NCBI GenBank assembly: GCA_003833135.1
Contig: QZLH01000380.1
Coordinates: forward strand, 30,568-94,567
Length of the DNA: 64,000 nucleotides
Direction: 5' to 3'
From: Oehlia diaphana
Lineage: Eukaryota; Glomeromycota; Glomeromycetes; Glomerales; Glomeraceae
The notes under the pieces are model-generated. The model worked only from the letters and a program-made list of their open reading frames with translations. It had not been told where the DNA came from and did no database searches. Below, in pieces: positions 25,501 through 37,512 of the stretch (positions within the stretch are counted from its first letter, which is position 1; each line of letters starts with the position of its first letter). Both the position numbers and the translations under genes were made by a program.

Positions 25501-26079
25501 TTATCGCATACATTAAAAATATTACAGTATATTGTAAATCAAATCCCAAAAATATAACAATTAATAATTAGGATCAAAAATATTTGCTCGCGTGACTGAT
25601 TATGACCAATGAAATATGCGAGTGTCACTCACGGAAAAATTTTATTATTTATTGCTAACTCAAAAAAGAAATACCATGACCGCCTACTTTCCATACTTAT
25701 ATTTACTTATTGAATTACCAAGAGAATATTAGGGACTAGGGAGTGAAAAAATAAAAATTTCGTATTTGATTATTTTGGTCTTGAATTTTTAATTTTCTAA
25801 ATATGTTATTATGAATAATGATGATTTGTTGATTATCTTTAATCTAATCTTTTAAAACATAACAACAAATAAATAATAGTAACGATTTTTTTTAACTCTG
25901 AATGCGTTTAAATCACGAATCACATGAAATTTAATTTTATTAAAAATTTTTTTGGAATTTATTTTTTTTTTTTTTTTTTTTACAAATAAAGTATTTTATA
26001 CAAAAAAAATTTCTTTTGAAATACTACAAAGTGAATATTATTAGATTTTAATATTTTAATTAATAAAGATATATTTCTT
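22576..26079. other. Gene-free region with a degenerate triplicated segment
   Basis: No supported gene. An (AAAT)n microsatellite lies at about 23408-23446. Much of 23.2-25.4 kb consists of three diverged copies of the same sequence (separate entry). Confidence 0.5.
23250..25330 (+). repeat. Three degenerate tandem copies of a 0.7-0.95 kb segment
   Basis: Anchors recur in the same order. First anchor: ATTCATGAAATCA with GACGAGTTAAA (23263-23320), AAAATCAATTAATCACGAATGG (24226) and ATTCATGAAATCAATTAATCATGAATGG with GACGAGTTAAA (24959-25024). Second anchor: AATGTGATACAAC-GAAATTTTT (23623), AAATGTGACACGACAGAAA (24538) and AATGTGATACAACAGAAATTTTTTT (25270). Spacing is about 700-950 bp. Identity is low outside the anchors. 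Confidence 0.55.
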
Positions 26080-26080
26080 T

Positions 26081-26116
<36 letters not shown>

Positions 26117-26125
26117 GGGGAGCCC
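26080..26125. other. Poly-T tract ending in a GGGGGAGCCCCCC hairpin
   Basis: About 33 T residues run into GGGGGAGCCCCCC, a perfect short GC palindrome in extreme AT context, followed by CTCTC. It lies just past the 3' end of the minus-strand MYND gene. Confidence 0.6.
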
Positions 26126-26160
26126 CCCCTCTCTTGCTTTTTTTCAATTTTAGCTTAATT

Positions 26161-27105
26161 TTAGCTCTTTTTAGTGTGTGTTGCTAAATGAGCTGTTAAA
26201 CATTCTCTGGAACATGCGGCGACAACTTGGCATTTGCTACATACTAGCAATTTCCAAATATCCTTTAACTCTTTAGGTTCATAGTCACAACTTACACAGA
26301 CTGGCTTCACTTTTGGAATCTTGCTCTTGAGCTCCTTCATTTTTGATTGCGACTTGTTCACCAACTTGTTTGCAGTTTTGAAATTGCACTCTCCAATTCG
26401 TTTGCAAGTTTCATATAATCTTATCGCTTCGTCAAATTCTTGATCAGCTTCGGCTGTCATGGCCAAGCAATAATTGATATGTATTCTTATGGCCCTACAT
26501 TTTTGAAAATCACTTTGTTTTAATTTCTTTATTACTGCGGGATCTTGTAATGTTGATTCAATGTGCCTCATGGCACGAATTCCAGTCATCCAAATATCGT
26601 CATCCTTCTTTCTGTGCATTTGATTTCTAAAAATCTCCGATAATCCCGCGATAACTTCTAATAAAAGGCTCACGTCCCATTTTTCATTTGGAATCATATA
26701 AATTAGCTTAAGAGCTAAAAGGTAATAAGCTGCTGAAGAAGGATAATCTGGATTTACATCTGAAACTCCTCCTCTGTAAACTAAACCTAATTTTGCTGCA
26801 GCGCAAGCACTTCCTAACGTTGTTGCTTTTTCTAATAGTTCCACCGACTTGGCAAAGTCTTTTGAGGTTGCTTTTGATTCTGCTTCACATAAAAGGGTGG
26901 TGACTTGGCTTACAACTGGAGGCAAGACATCTTTCTTTTTTTGTAAATTGAGGATTGAAGATCCTCGATTTGATTCTGAGGAGGAAGAACTGGAAAGTTC
27001 TTCAAAGTCTTCGGGTACTAGGGTCCTAAAATTTACCGTTTGCGGCTTCTCAATTTTTTGCTGTTTTTTTAACAATCCCGCGAAATTATTAAGACAAGCT
27101 CTCAT
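26161..27105 (-). CDS. Sel1/TPR-like protein with C-terminal MYND-like zinc finger
   Basis: Single exon, 314 aa. The N-terminus is Ser-rich and disordered (SSSSSSESNRGSS, residues about 38-50). From about 75 to 250 it is alpha-helical and Ala-rich with Sel1/TPR-like helices (KSVELLEKATTLGSACAAAK, PSSAAYYLLALKLIY, EFDEAIRLYETCKRI). Near residues 270-310 a MYND-type finger is visible: CVSC, about 20 residues, CSKC, CSREC, then HLATH. The usual last Cys is missing; the chain ends six residues after the first His. Related fungal MYND proteins bind Pro-rich partners and act in regulation; no partner can be named. It is intronless, unlike its neighbours. Confidence 0.8.
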   Translation of the reverse strand: MRACLNNFAGLLKKQQKIEKPQTVNFRTLVPEDFEELSSSSSSESNRGSSILNLQKKKDVLPPVVSQVTTLLCEAESKATSKDFAKSVELLEKATTLGSACAAAKLGLVYRGGVSDVNPDYPSSAAYYLLALKLIYMIPNEKWDVSLLLEVIAGLSEIFRNQMHRKKDDDIWMTGIRAMRHIESTLQDPAVIKKLKQSDFQKCRAIRIHINYCLAMTAEADQEFDEAIRLYETCKRIGECNFKTANKLVNKSQSKMKELKSKIPKVKPVCVSCDYEPKELKDIWKLLVCSKCQVVAACSRECLTAHLATHTKKS

Positions 27106-27269
27106 GTTGTGTTATAAAATTATAAATTTATAAAAAAAAGTGTAAAGAAGCAAGAAAAAAAATATATATATATTTTTTAATTATTGAGTGGATTTTTTTT
27201 TTTTTTTTTTTTTGTGAATGAACTTTTATGGTTGAAAGGTTAAAAAATTGTCGGAGAGAAATCGGGGTT

Positions 27270-27277
27270 TATTTATA
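27270..27277 (-). promoter_or_regulatory. TATA-like box upstream of the MYND gene
   Basis: TATAAATA on the minus strand, about 165 bp before the start codon at 27105, followed by a pyrimidine/purine homopolymer region. Plausible by position only. Confidence 0.35.
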
Positions 27278-29381
27278 CAAAAAGTAATAAGAAGGTAATC
27301 AATCAATCAATCACTTCATATAGGTAGGATTATCATTATTATATATATATGTATGTTTGACAAACAATAATATGAAATGGGGGGAGGGAATCGAAAAAAC
27401 AAACAATTGAAGGGTTGACGAATAAAAAAAAGGAGTTTAATGATATGAATTTTTTTTGTACTCAACATAAAAAAAAAAAAACGAAATAAAATAAAAAGAG
27501 TTTCTTTTTTAAAACCAATGATAAATATTTCTTCTTTCATAAAATATTTTTAATGATTATTAAAGTTTTATATTATAATATTTATTATATATATATAAAA
27601 AAAAAAAAAAAAAAATTGGGGAAGACAAAGAATTCAAAGAGAAAAAAGATAACGTTTTTTGATAGTAAGTAGATCCTTCAATAATTAAGACAATAAATAA
27701 GACGAAAAAGAAGAAACAATTTCAAATAATTACGAAGTTAGGTTAAATATAAAAAAGTTTTCACATGAATTCATTCATAAAAATGGGTGGGGCTGATAAT
27801 TTTTTTATAACAACGAAGTTTTTTTTTTTTTTTTTTATATGTACGTGAATATATATATCATTTGAAAAGGTAAAAAATACGATAAAATAAAGTAAGATTT
27901 TCATGAATCTCAGCCTTTTCATTCAAAAAAAGGGTAGTGTGAAAAAAAAAAATAATGTTTACAAATAAATTAAGCTTCAAAAAAAAAAAAAATTTTTTTT
28001 TTTTTTCTTTCTCGTTTTTTCCTAAAAAGAAAAAATAAATGTGAATCCTGTCACGAGATTACTACACGTTTTTTTCAAATATTTTTTTTATCCATCTATT
28101 AATAAAAATTTGATAAAATTTTTATTTTTTCAATTTTTTTTTTTTAAAAAAAAATTGAAATTTTTTTTTTTTAATAAAATAAATTAAAAAAAACGGATAA
28201 AAATTTTGATATGGTTGATATTCTTATTGCATTAAAAAAGTGCATCAATCATTAAAATTTAACCAATAATAATAAATTAACTCGACATCACCAGGTCACC
28301 AGGTCTCATATGTCCTCATAGGACTCAAATCGTTACCATTAAATGATAAGATTTATATTTGACGTACTAATCTGGAGATTAGTAATTGGTTTGCCCCCCT
28401 TTTTTGGTCATACAACAGTTAATTTTTAATTTAAATACCATATGTAGAAGGATAATTTGTAATTTTGGTCGATTATTTGAAATTGCTTAACACGGAGAAT
28501 GATTTATTTAGTTAAATATAACAAAACATATTAGATAACGCCCAAGAGAAACTAGTTTTCGTAAAAAAAAAAAACTGGCGTAAAATATAAAATGATTTAC
28601 ATACAAAAACCATATTAACGTCATGAGAATTTTTTTAGAATTCAGAATATTTAAAGTTGATCACTTCCGATTATATTAATTAAGTTTATAAAATGGGTTG
28701 CATTTTAATTTTTTTGAAAAAAAGTACAAAATGAAATCATGAAATTAATAAATTACATGAATTTATAACTGGTTATATTTTTTTTTTTATATAAAAAAAA
28801 TACAAACAATCTTTTAATGGAACTTTATTTCTAAATATCGAAATGAAAATCCATCACGAGACGTTGTAAGAAACCACATGTCCTTGCACGAAATCTTTTA
28901 TTAACAATTTTGTTGGTCCGTTATTTTATTACACGTATTTGTAAAATAATATAAGCCTCTTAAACGGAGTTTATATATAATTGAAATCCCATTTATCTGC
29001 ATATAAAATAACAAAACCTTACATAATAATTAATATGCAGTATTCCCATAAACTTTTAAGCCCAATGCTAAGAAAACAATAAGTTAATATCGGATTTAGA
29101 TTTATTCAAGTCAGATAAGTGGAACGCGTACGAGAATTTTTAGGTGACCACAATTACAATTCGTGGAATTATCTTCCGGGTAAATTATATGGTTAACTTT
29201 TAATTGTGTAACGTTATTTTAACGATTTTTTTATCATATCATTTAAACCTTTTTTGAATTTTAATTAAGGCTTTTTTTCTCGGCTGAATAATTTTATCTA
29301 TGTATCATTACCAATTTAAGCATGTCATTTTTTTTGAAGGATATCTATCATGAAGGTAAAAATGGAAGAATTATGAAATTA

Positions 29382-29433
29382 TACATACATACATATATAC
29401 ATGTACATACATATATACATACATACATACATA
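29382..29433. repeat. ATAC/ATAT microsatellite
   Basis: A run of CATA-type tetranucleotides interrupted by TATA and GTAC units, about 50 bp long. Confidence 0.85.
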
Positions 29434-32148
29434 TAAATATATTATGTATTATATTTTATATTATATTGTATTCAAAAGTAAATAATAAGATGACCACGTG
29501 AAATTTTACCTACATTTTAAACTGTGCATTTAGTACTGTACATACTTTGACGGTATAGTTTTTACCGCTGCCGATAGTCATTTCCAAAAATGGAAGAATA
29601 TTATCGGTAAAACAAACAACCGACCGATCCGTTATTTTTGATTCCAAAAATGATCATATTATGGAGAGAGGATGTGATTCATATTATGTATTAATCATAT
29701 TATTCTCATAATTAAAATTTATTATTATTTGTCACAATTTTTGGAATTTTTGGTGATAAGGTTTATAATAAAGTTTAGTTATGCGGAGTTTAGTTACCGG
29801 AATAAATCATGATTTTTTTTCACAATTTTTAATTATTTTTTTTTATTTTTATTTTATATATATAAATATTTTTTTGTTTACGAATTGCGCACGCCCCAAC
29901 ATGAAATCATTCTAAATTTTTATATGAAAAATTTTATATAAAATCTCAGAATATAATCAATTCTTTTTATAAGAACCAATTGTTAATGTTTTAATTATTA
30001 ATAAAATCATTTTTATTTCATTTATTTATTTATTTATTTATTTTTTTACTTGTTCTTTTCGTGTCATCACATTCATAAGATAAATAATTTAAATATTTTA
30101 CTTTAAAACACTCATTACGGTTTTCTCCAGATGAGTTTAATATATGACTAATATATAATAAAAGATAAATTTTTTTTTTTTTTTTTTGCAATTAAAAATT
30201 CGTTAAAAAGGAGAATGTAACAAAGTAAGTTAGTTCTATTGTCGAATCTGCAAGAATCTGCAAGATTATGTATTTTATTTCTATTTAAAGTAATCATTCC
30301 TGATTCCTCCATAACGTTTCAACATAAATATGAAGTAAACAAAGTTATAATATATTCTATCAAGTTTTTTTCAAACTAGGGAAAAACGAATTTTTTTAAA
30401 AAAAAAGTCAGGTTATTTTTTTCTTAGTATTATAAATAAAAATTACTTATTTTAACAATAAAAAGCCAAAAAAAGAAATTGCCGATCCGCCACAATTTGG
30501 ATCGGATGATTTCGTCAAATTTTCTAAAAAATTATTTTTGAAAAAAGTATTTTATCAATGAAATCTTTTTTAAATTTTTTTTTTTTTTTGAACGAACCTT
30601 TTTTAACCAAATTATTCAAATATTTTTTAAAGTTTATAAAAAATATATAATATATATATCTTTTATACAATAAGAACTTTTGTTAATTAGTCAGATTTTT
30701 TATATAATTTATTATAGTAAAATAGTAAAATAAAAAAATATATAGTTAAATCCGTCGAATCCCGTATTCCCGTAAAACCCGCAATATCCCGTCATTTTCT
30801 TGTTTAAATAACAAATATGCACTTTTGAAACTAAAAAAGATTCAAAATCCATGTGATATTTTACAAATCAAGATTAACGTTTTAAACCCCACAATTATTT
30901 TTAAAATAACAATGAAAAAATTCGAAATTTATTTTTTTTTACATTATAATTATTAGTGCGCCCCATCACCTAAAAATAAGTATTTTTTATAAACGTTATT
31001 TTTATATTTTAGATTATCAAGATATCATTGTTGTTGAATTTAAATTTAAACAAATATATTAATTATATTTATTTTGAAACATTTAATTTCATTAAATAAT
31101 AAAATATTATATCTTTGTCGATCGTTAAATTTGAAATCAAATTCTTACAATTTTTTTAAATTTTTTTATTTTTTTCGAATTCTATTAATCTTTGTAACGG
31201 ATTTCGTATAACATGTTCAATGACTATTGAGTTAACGTTTGCAATAGTATTTTCTTTAAATGTATCGTAATGTAAGTAGATGTAGGTAAAAGTTGAAGCC
31301 TACATTTGGCGGCCCGTACCGTACCAACGATCTGGAATTTAATGTATGAATATATATATGGACAGTCCCGGACTTGAAAATATGAATTCTATTCCAAGCC
31401 CGATTAAAAAATTCGAAGACTCATTAATATTTATTTAATAATCGAATGTTTTTAAATAAATAAATTCGATCAATAAACAAAGCGCATCTGTGACACGATT
31501 AAAATTTAAACCATGCTATTTTAATAATATACAATCACTAAATAGATGTGATTATTATAATCTCTTGTAAACGTGGAAATATTGGAAATATTGTATTTTA
31601 ACGACATAATTTTATTATTTATTACAAGAAAAAAGTTTTTTTTACATTCAAAGATATTTGAAAATTTGACTTTCATAAAAAAAAAAAGTCATTTTATTTT
31701 AATTATTTATTATAAAATTTTTTACTGTATGTGACTATACAGTATACAGCCTGAATAATACAGAAATAATATATATTTTTTATTTTTTATTTTTTAATTT
31801 TATTTATTTATTTATTTATTTTTGTTTTATAAGTTTTATGTCCGAATGGTACTTTATTCTGTTAATTTTTTAATAGTTATTTATTATATCGTTCCAGCTA
31901 TACAATATTTTTTTTTTAAATTTTTTTTTTTTTTTTTTTTTGAAAAGAGTAAAAACTATTTAACATTATTATAATATAATTTGTTCTTTTTTGCTACGCC
32001 CAACGTAGAATATATATGATGGCAACTTTCCAGTCTTTAGAGTCTTTAACTAGTTTGGCTAGCAATTCTCGACAAACCAAATTATTAACCTATAAAAACA
32101 TTTTTTTTCCTCAAACCGAACAACTTATAAATAAATTGATTTTATTAC

Positions 32149-32193
32149 TACAGTCAGACCTCGATATACCGATATTCGATTATACCGTTATAT
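32149..32193 (+). mobile_element. pogo/Tigger-like terminal inverted repeat, left type
   Basis: TACAGTCAGACCTCGATATA followed by further ATTCGATTATACCG-type sequence. The TA plus CAGTCAGACCTCGATAT start is the classic form of Tigger/pogo ends. Matching ends in the opposite orientation lie at 39841-39896 and 39939-39982. Confidence 0.6.
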
Positions 32194-32523
32194 ATTAAAA
32201 ACTTGATATAACGATAAAATTTTACTTTCTCACACTTTCCTGCTATAAATTTTCATTCTTTCAATATTACATTTCGAACTTTAATTTCGCCAATTTTTGA
32301 TTTTGATGAATTCGAAACACTCATTAAAATTTTTAAGGTGAAGGGGTCTATCATAACTTCCGACATTCCATACATGTCAATTATAAATCGAATCATATTT
32401 GAAATATTTAAGTATTTATTTGATTTTCTTTGTTCTTTAAACATTGAAATTAAAAGTGTCAAATGTCAATTAACGCAAAATACTGTATATTAACAATTAT
32501 CCAATTACCCAATTACGGGTCTG

Positions 32524-32720
32524 GCCTATTTCACCGACAATCATTTCACCGATTACCTAAAGTCAATTTCACCAACAGTATTGAAGTCCTAATCTACCCT
32601 AACATTATCCTAACATTAATTCTAACCCTAATTCCTAATACTAACCCTAATTCTTTTCCTAATTTCCTAATTTCCCTTGTCAGTGAGATGATTGTCGGTG
32701 AAATGATTCTCGGTGAAATG
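32524..32720. repeat. TTTCACCGA inverted-repeat element with telomere-like core
   Basis: ATTTCACCGACAATCATTTC at 32528 is answered by GATTGTCGGTGAAATGATT at about 32689 and CTCGGTGAAATGG at 32709. The core (32590-32660) has repeated CTAACCCTAAT, that is TTAGGG units on the opposite strand. A sibling of the TTTCGCCGAA elements at 7.5 and 35.5 kb. Confidence 0.65.
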
Positions 32721-33778
32721 GATGCGACCCAGCAATGATTCACGTGCGTATGACTGCGTATGAAACTTCGGAGTAAAAATGAATTAGGTGGTCCGTTATT
32801 TTTGCAAATAGCTGTAACTTGGGTCAATCGATGTTTTACTAGATTATACTGCGGGATAGTCATAATTTAAACTTGATTTGATAATGCAGATTTTTGGATA
32901 AATCCAATATCCCGTTTACAAATACTAGTCCTGTTCAATTCTATTCTGTTCCGTTCTGACCGATTTTTGCTAAATTTTTTAACTAATCAAATTCATTTGA
33001 TTTACAACCAGATCAACTGATGATCCGAATGTTTCATATGTGCTTGGATTTTTTTGATTGATATAATTGGTTGAAAATAAACGGAACAGATTAAACACGA
33101 TTTTTCTACTCAATTTATTCCATTTTTTAATTGGCTAAAATTAATTTCACTAAAATTGATTAGAACGGAGCAGAATAGAATTGAACAGAGCTACTATATA
33201 ATCTACGCACACACTTTTAGTTACTAACACTAAAAAATTTTTTTTTTTATTAGGATAAAAAAGTTCACCAATTAGGTTAATAAAGTAAAACATATAAACG
33301 TCTCTTTTCCTATTATTTTTAAGTTACGAAAACGTGCACCAAAAAAATTTAATGCTGCTGTATGCATGACGTAATATGTGATATGACATCAAAATTTTAC
33401 ATTAGTAATACTATACAAATCTCATAAAATTCCGCGTAACGGTTAATTCAGATCAACAGCCCAAATTCTGTACTTTGACCAATTTGGTTTTTTTATGACA
33501 ACTATGTTAAAATCATAATATGCTAACCCAAATTCTGTACTTTAACAACTATGTTAAAGATCATAATATGCTAAACTATATTATATTGAACCCATAAACG
33601 TTCCCGCATCTCGCATTAAGGCATTAGTAAGCACAACGACGCTAAGAATTTAAAAATAAATAAACTTAGGCCTGGTCGACCAAACTTCACCCGATGAAAT
33701 TTCTTTTTTCATGTAATAAAAATAATTCATTCAAATTTTTAAAAAGATAAATCAAAAATTATATTAAAATCTTCGATC
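32721..33778. other. Intergenic, upstream of oxidase copy 1
   Basis: No supported gene. From about 33268 the sequence is duplicated upstream of the second oxidase copy (from about 37525). Confidence 0.5.
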
Positions 33779-35234
33779 ATGAGTTATCCGCAAAAAAAAT
33801 TGATAAAAGATATTGATCCTAACGAGGTTCAAAAATTTAAAGAATCATTTGATAATAATATTACTAAAATATTATCAGAAGGTGATGAAGGATATGAAGA
33901 GAGCATATTGAGATGGGCTGATAAATCAATTAGAAAAGCAGGAATTGTTGTTCAAGCGACATGTCTTAATGATATCGTTAAAACTGTTAATTTTGCTAAT
34001 AAAAATAATTTGGATTTTGCTGTATGTTGTGGTGGTCATTCAACTTCTGGTAGTTCAAGTTCTGAAGGAGGAATAGTATTAAATATGAGAAAATTAAATA
34101 AAGTAAGAGTTGATACTGAAAAGAAATTAATTTATGCTCAAGGAGGTTCATTGTTCGGTGAAGTTGATAGTGAAGCTGGGTTAGCTACCGTAGGAGGTAT
34201 AGTTCATCGGTGGATTATCATTAGGAGTTGGGTTTGGAATAAACATGGATTAAGCTACAATAGTTACTGCAGATGGTGAAGTAAGAGAATTATCAGCAAA
34301 CAAGAATGAAGATTTATTTTGGGCGATTAGAGGATGTGGAATTAATTTTGGTGTTGTTTATGAATTTATTTTTAAAGCTCATGAACAAAAAGAAGTTTTC
34401 GCCGGTTTTTTATCATTTCCTGGTGAAAAATTAGATTCGGCCGTTGAAGCCTCTAAAGCATGGCTTAAAAATCGTGGAACTGATGAAAATATCACCTTTA
34501 TCATTAATAGACTCCCTCCGGAAAATAAGGTATTTATATAATATCCTAGCTTATACTATATATTAATTTATATTACAACGCAGATATTTACGTTTTTGAT
34601 TCTTTTTAGCCAGCCATCACGTTCATATTATTTTCTGATGATCCATCGGAACAAGTTTTTCGAAAAAAATTTTCAATTATTTATGAATGTGGTGAACCAA
34701 TATTTGAAAAAGTAGAACGTATGCCATATCCCAAATTAAATATGTTATTGGGCGAAATCCCCGACTTTGGAGGTCGTAAAGCAGTACTCAACGCGCAAGT
34801 TGACTATATTAATATCTCAAGCGTTCGTGAAGCCTATGATTCTTTTGTTAATTTTACAAATGAAAATCCGGAAACCGCTCAAACACATATTGAAATTGAT
34901 TTAATTGATAGCAAAAAAATTGCTTCAGTACCTTCTGATTCTACAGCATTTCATCCTCGTAAACAATTTTATCACGTAGTTATAGTTCAAAGATGGAAAA
35001 CTAAACAATGTGATAAAATTATTTATAATTGGTCAAAAAGTATTCAAAGTATTTTTAATAAAGATGGAGATAAATCTCTTTATATTAATTTTATGGAAAC
35101 TACTACGGATCAAGTATATAATAATGAGGAGATGTTAAAAAATGCATGGGGTAAATTATGAAAGATTGAAAGAATTGAAAAGAAAATATGATCCAAACGT
35201 TTTTTTCAGGAAAGGTGCTGTCATCTTTCCATGA
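33779..35234 (+). pseudogene. FAD-linked BBE-type oxidase, copy 1 (broken)
   Basis: The N-terminus carries an FAD_binding_4 fold: [27 protein letters not shown] (the His of GGHS normally binds FAD), [23 protein letters not shown]. At about 34208 the frame slips (HH...GG core lost, about 13 nt missing relative to the family motif), with a stop at 34251-34253. The shifted frame continues [24 protein letters not shown] to 34529, then a GT-AG intron (34530-34609), then exon 2 with the BBE region. A second slip at about 35157 separates the tail [20 protein letters not shown], whose stop is at 35232-35234. Intact relatives oxidise sugars, alcohols or alkaloids with O2. The breaks could be assembly indels, but the first one is shared with copy 2. 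Confidence 0.8.
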
Positions 35235-35517
35235 TTTATTAAATATTTTTAAGAATTATTTTTTATATAAATTTTTCATATTTTATAACCTTAGTATATT
35301 TTATTATATTTTATCATATTTTATTATATTTTATTATTCAATAAAAATCATTTATTAAAAGATTATGATATTTGTAATTTCTTTGATTTGAACGAATCAA
35401 TTAAAACGACATCAATTTTAAAAAATCAAATATAAAAAATAAAATGTTGCATATATACTGTATATTGATATTATTATTATCTTATTTGTCTTATTGAGTT
35501 TTTAATCATAATCTTTC
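35235..35517. other. 3' flank of oxidase copy 1
   Basis: AT-rich, with a short TTTTATTATA tandem run at about 35295-35340. Part of this flank (AATAAAAATCATTTATTAAA) resembles the flank of copy 2 near 39476. Confidence 0.45.
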
Positions 35518-35700
35518 GGTATCGGGACTTTTCGCCGAAGTCATTTCGCCGAAGGGATATTTCGCCGACCCTATAAAAAAAATTCTGGAAAAAACTCCGA
35601 TAAATGATCATTTTTCTAGTTTTCATTCCGAAGAAACTCAGACACGTGATCATTTTTCTGAAAAAAATTTTTATAGGGCAAAGGGACGTTTCACCGAAAT
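35518..35700. repeat. TTTCGCCGAA array interrupted by a hairpin element
   Basis: GACTTTTCGCCGAAGTCATT, AGGGATATTTCGCCGA (35553-35568) on the left and GGGACGTTTCACCGAA (about 35683) on the right flank the CCCTATAAA element at 35569-35678. Confidence 0.6.
35569..35678. mobile_element. CCCTATAAAAA hairpin MITE, copy A (110 bp)
   Basis: Begins CCCTATAAAAAAAATTCTGG and ends CTGAAAAAAATTTTTATAGGG, so the ends are inverted repeats. Inside, TGATCATTTTTCT occurs twice. Copy B at 36458 is nearly identical over its full length. Confidence 0.8.
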
Positions 35701-36059
35701 ACGTACTTTATCGTTAGTATAAAATCGAAAAGTACCATAACAAAATTTCGAATTTTTTTTGTGAATTTTACACGCGGAAAATAATAAAATTTTTCGATCT
35801 ATTTATAAATTATCAACGTGATAACGTCTTTTCTAAGTTCTAATAAAAATTAACTTTTATTATCTACAATTTAATACACTTAATATCTCGCGTAGATATA
35901 GGCAAATATTCTCGTATCGTGTGAACGAATAATTAACGTGCAAAAATAAACGAACGACTCATTATAGTAAATATTTTAAACTATTAGATAGATTTACTAA
36001 AAACATTTAATGGTTAAAAACAACACGCTACTATATTAATTTAGATAAATGGTTTAATA

Positions 36060-36175
36060 GGGCATTTCACCACTGATAATCCAGTAATTTTACAGACAGG
36101 ATCATTTTACCTACAATTGTTTACCAATGGTAATTCCACCGACGTCATTTCTTTGACAGGATTATTTCACCGACG
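36060..36175. repeat. Decayed TTTCACCGAC repeat
   Basis: GGGCATTTCACCACTGAT, ATCATTTTACCTAC, AATTCCACCGACGTCATTTC and GGATTATTTCACCGACGAAT are spaced like the units of the TTTCRCCGA family. Confidence 0.5.
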
Positions 36176-36457
36176 AATACTAAATGAGTAAAAGATCCAT
36201 CGATTATTTTTTTGTAAATATTATTTCAAAATACAATGAACGGTAAAATATATAATATTTAATTTATTCAACGTATAACGTAAAATTTCATATCATAATA
36301 TCGACTATAAACACTAAATGCTTAATTTATTTATACTACTGTAAATAAAATAATGTATTCAACACCCTGTATAAAGTTGTCGGTGAATCTAAATGATATT
36401 GAACGGGCGCCAAAAGTATCGGTCGAAGACCGATATAACCTTGTTCAATAACAGTAT

Positions 36458-36563
36458 CCCCATAAAAAAAAATCTGGTAAAAACTCTGATAAATGATCAT
36501 TTTCTAGTTTTATTCCGAAGAAACTCAGACATGTGATCATTTTCTGAAAAATTTTTTATAGGG
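36458..36563. mobile_element. CCCTATAAAAA hairpin MITE, copy B (106 bp)
   Basis: Begins CCCCATAAAAAAAAATCTGG and ends GAAAAATTTTTTATAGGG. It matches copy A along its length with small indels and a few substitutions. Confidence 0.8.
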
Positions 36564-36645
36564 ATATTATGATACTATCATTAGATTAGTGCGCGTGCTA
36601 GTAATATTGTTATATATTAAAAATTGATTGAATAAATTATATTCC

Positions 36646-37081
36646 AGGACGGGATCACCCAAAAATCCTGACACCCATAATATCGACGGGTAGTCCATAA
36701 TCCCGACACCAAAATCCCGGTAAATGCCGATTGAATCCCGATGAAATCTTTACAGCTAATTTTAGATTAATAAAGAATAGTTTAGTAATCAAGTACATAA
36801 TCCTTTTAACTAAGATAAAAATTTTTTCTTTAATATTGTATAATAATATAGTAACGTTAGTTAATTTGCATTAATATTAATAAAATTTGCAAACAATTTA
36901 CATTGTTATTAATAAAATTTACAGATTATATAAAATTATGGAAAATTATGTAAATTTTTTTTTTTAAAAAAAAAAACTTTGAGATTTTGACTGTCAAGAT
37001 TTATTTCAATCAACGGGATTTGGGTTTTTCAGGACGGGATTGTAGACTGTCGATTTTATGGTTGTCAGGATTTTGTGGTAA
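36646..37081. mobile_element. Non-autonomous element with CCCGACA-type inverted ends (about 435 bp)
   Basis: The left end has AATCCTGACACCCATAATAT, CGACGGGTAGTCCATAATCC and GACACCAAAATCCCGG. The right end, read on the minus strand, has AATCCTGACAACCATAAAAT, CGACAGTCTACAATCCCG and CCCAAATCCCGTTG. The arms are about 75 bp and imperfect; the core is AT-rich. A related, probably truncated copy in the other orientation lies at 47697-47985. No coding capacity. Confidence 0.7.
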
Positions 37082-37404
37082 ACCCATTCGAAGACATATA
37101 TATAATTGGTTAATTTTGATAAATCTTAAAATAAATTTGTTTAGGTTCTACTTGATCTTTTTTATCTTTTGGAACTCGTAAATTTCATATGGTACCATTT
37201 CATATTTTTTAATAATAAATGTTATTAACATTAATATAAAAATAATTTAAGTATTACTTAATTTTTAAATTGTATATTGACTTTATTAACTTACCAACTT
37301 TGATCGTTAAAATTTTTGAATCAAATTATTTTGTCAAATGAGATCTTTTAAGATTTTATATTAGTCGTTATATATATCATATAAAAATCGCTTATAAATT
37401 TGAT

Positions 37405-37512
37405 AACGACTTTTTTCATTGAACCGGTGCAATTGAGTTAATGATCAAATGTTTGGATTTTTTTTTGGAATAAAAAAATTAGATCATTTGTTGGGAAAAT
37501 TTTTTTATAGGG
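37405..37512. repeat. Diverged relative of the hairpin elements
   Basis: Ends in AAAATTTTTTTATAGGG like the CCCTATAAA family and has an internal AATGATCAAATG; TTTTTTCATTGAACCGG at its start matches 39936-39952. A mosaic remnant rather than a clean copy. Confidence 0.4.

Larger units (their letters stand above)
27106..32148. other. 5-kb gene-free AT-rich region
   Basis: Very AT-rich with homopolymers (27600, 27815, 27980, 28130, 30575, 31925). No supported gene, RNA or intact mobile element was seen. A patch at 30750-30800 with repeated CCCGTA/CCCGCA resembles the CCCGACA element family found at 36.6 and 47.7 kb. Confidence 0.5.

Noticed and set aside
32463..32863. Open frames with TLILTLIPNTNPN-like text on both strands
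   Set aside because: Products of the CTAACCC-rich core of the TTTCACCGA element.
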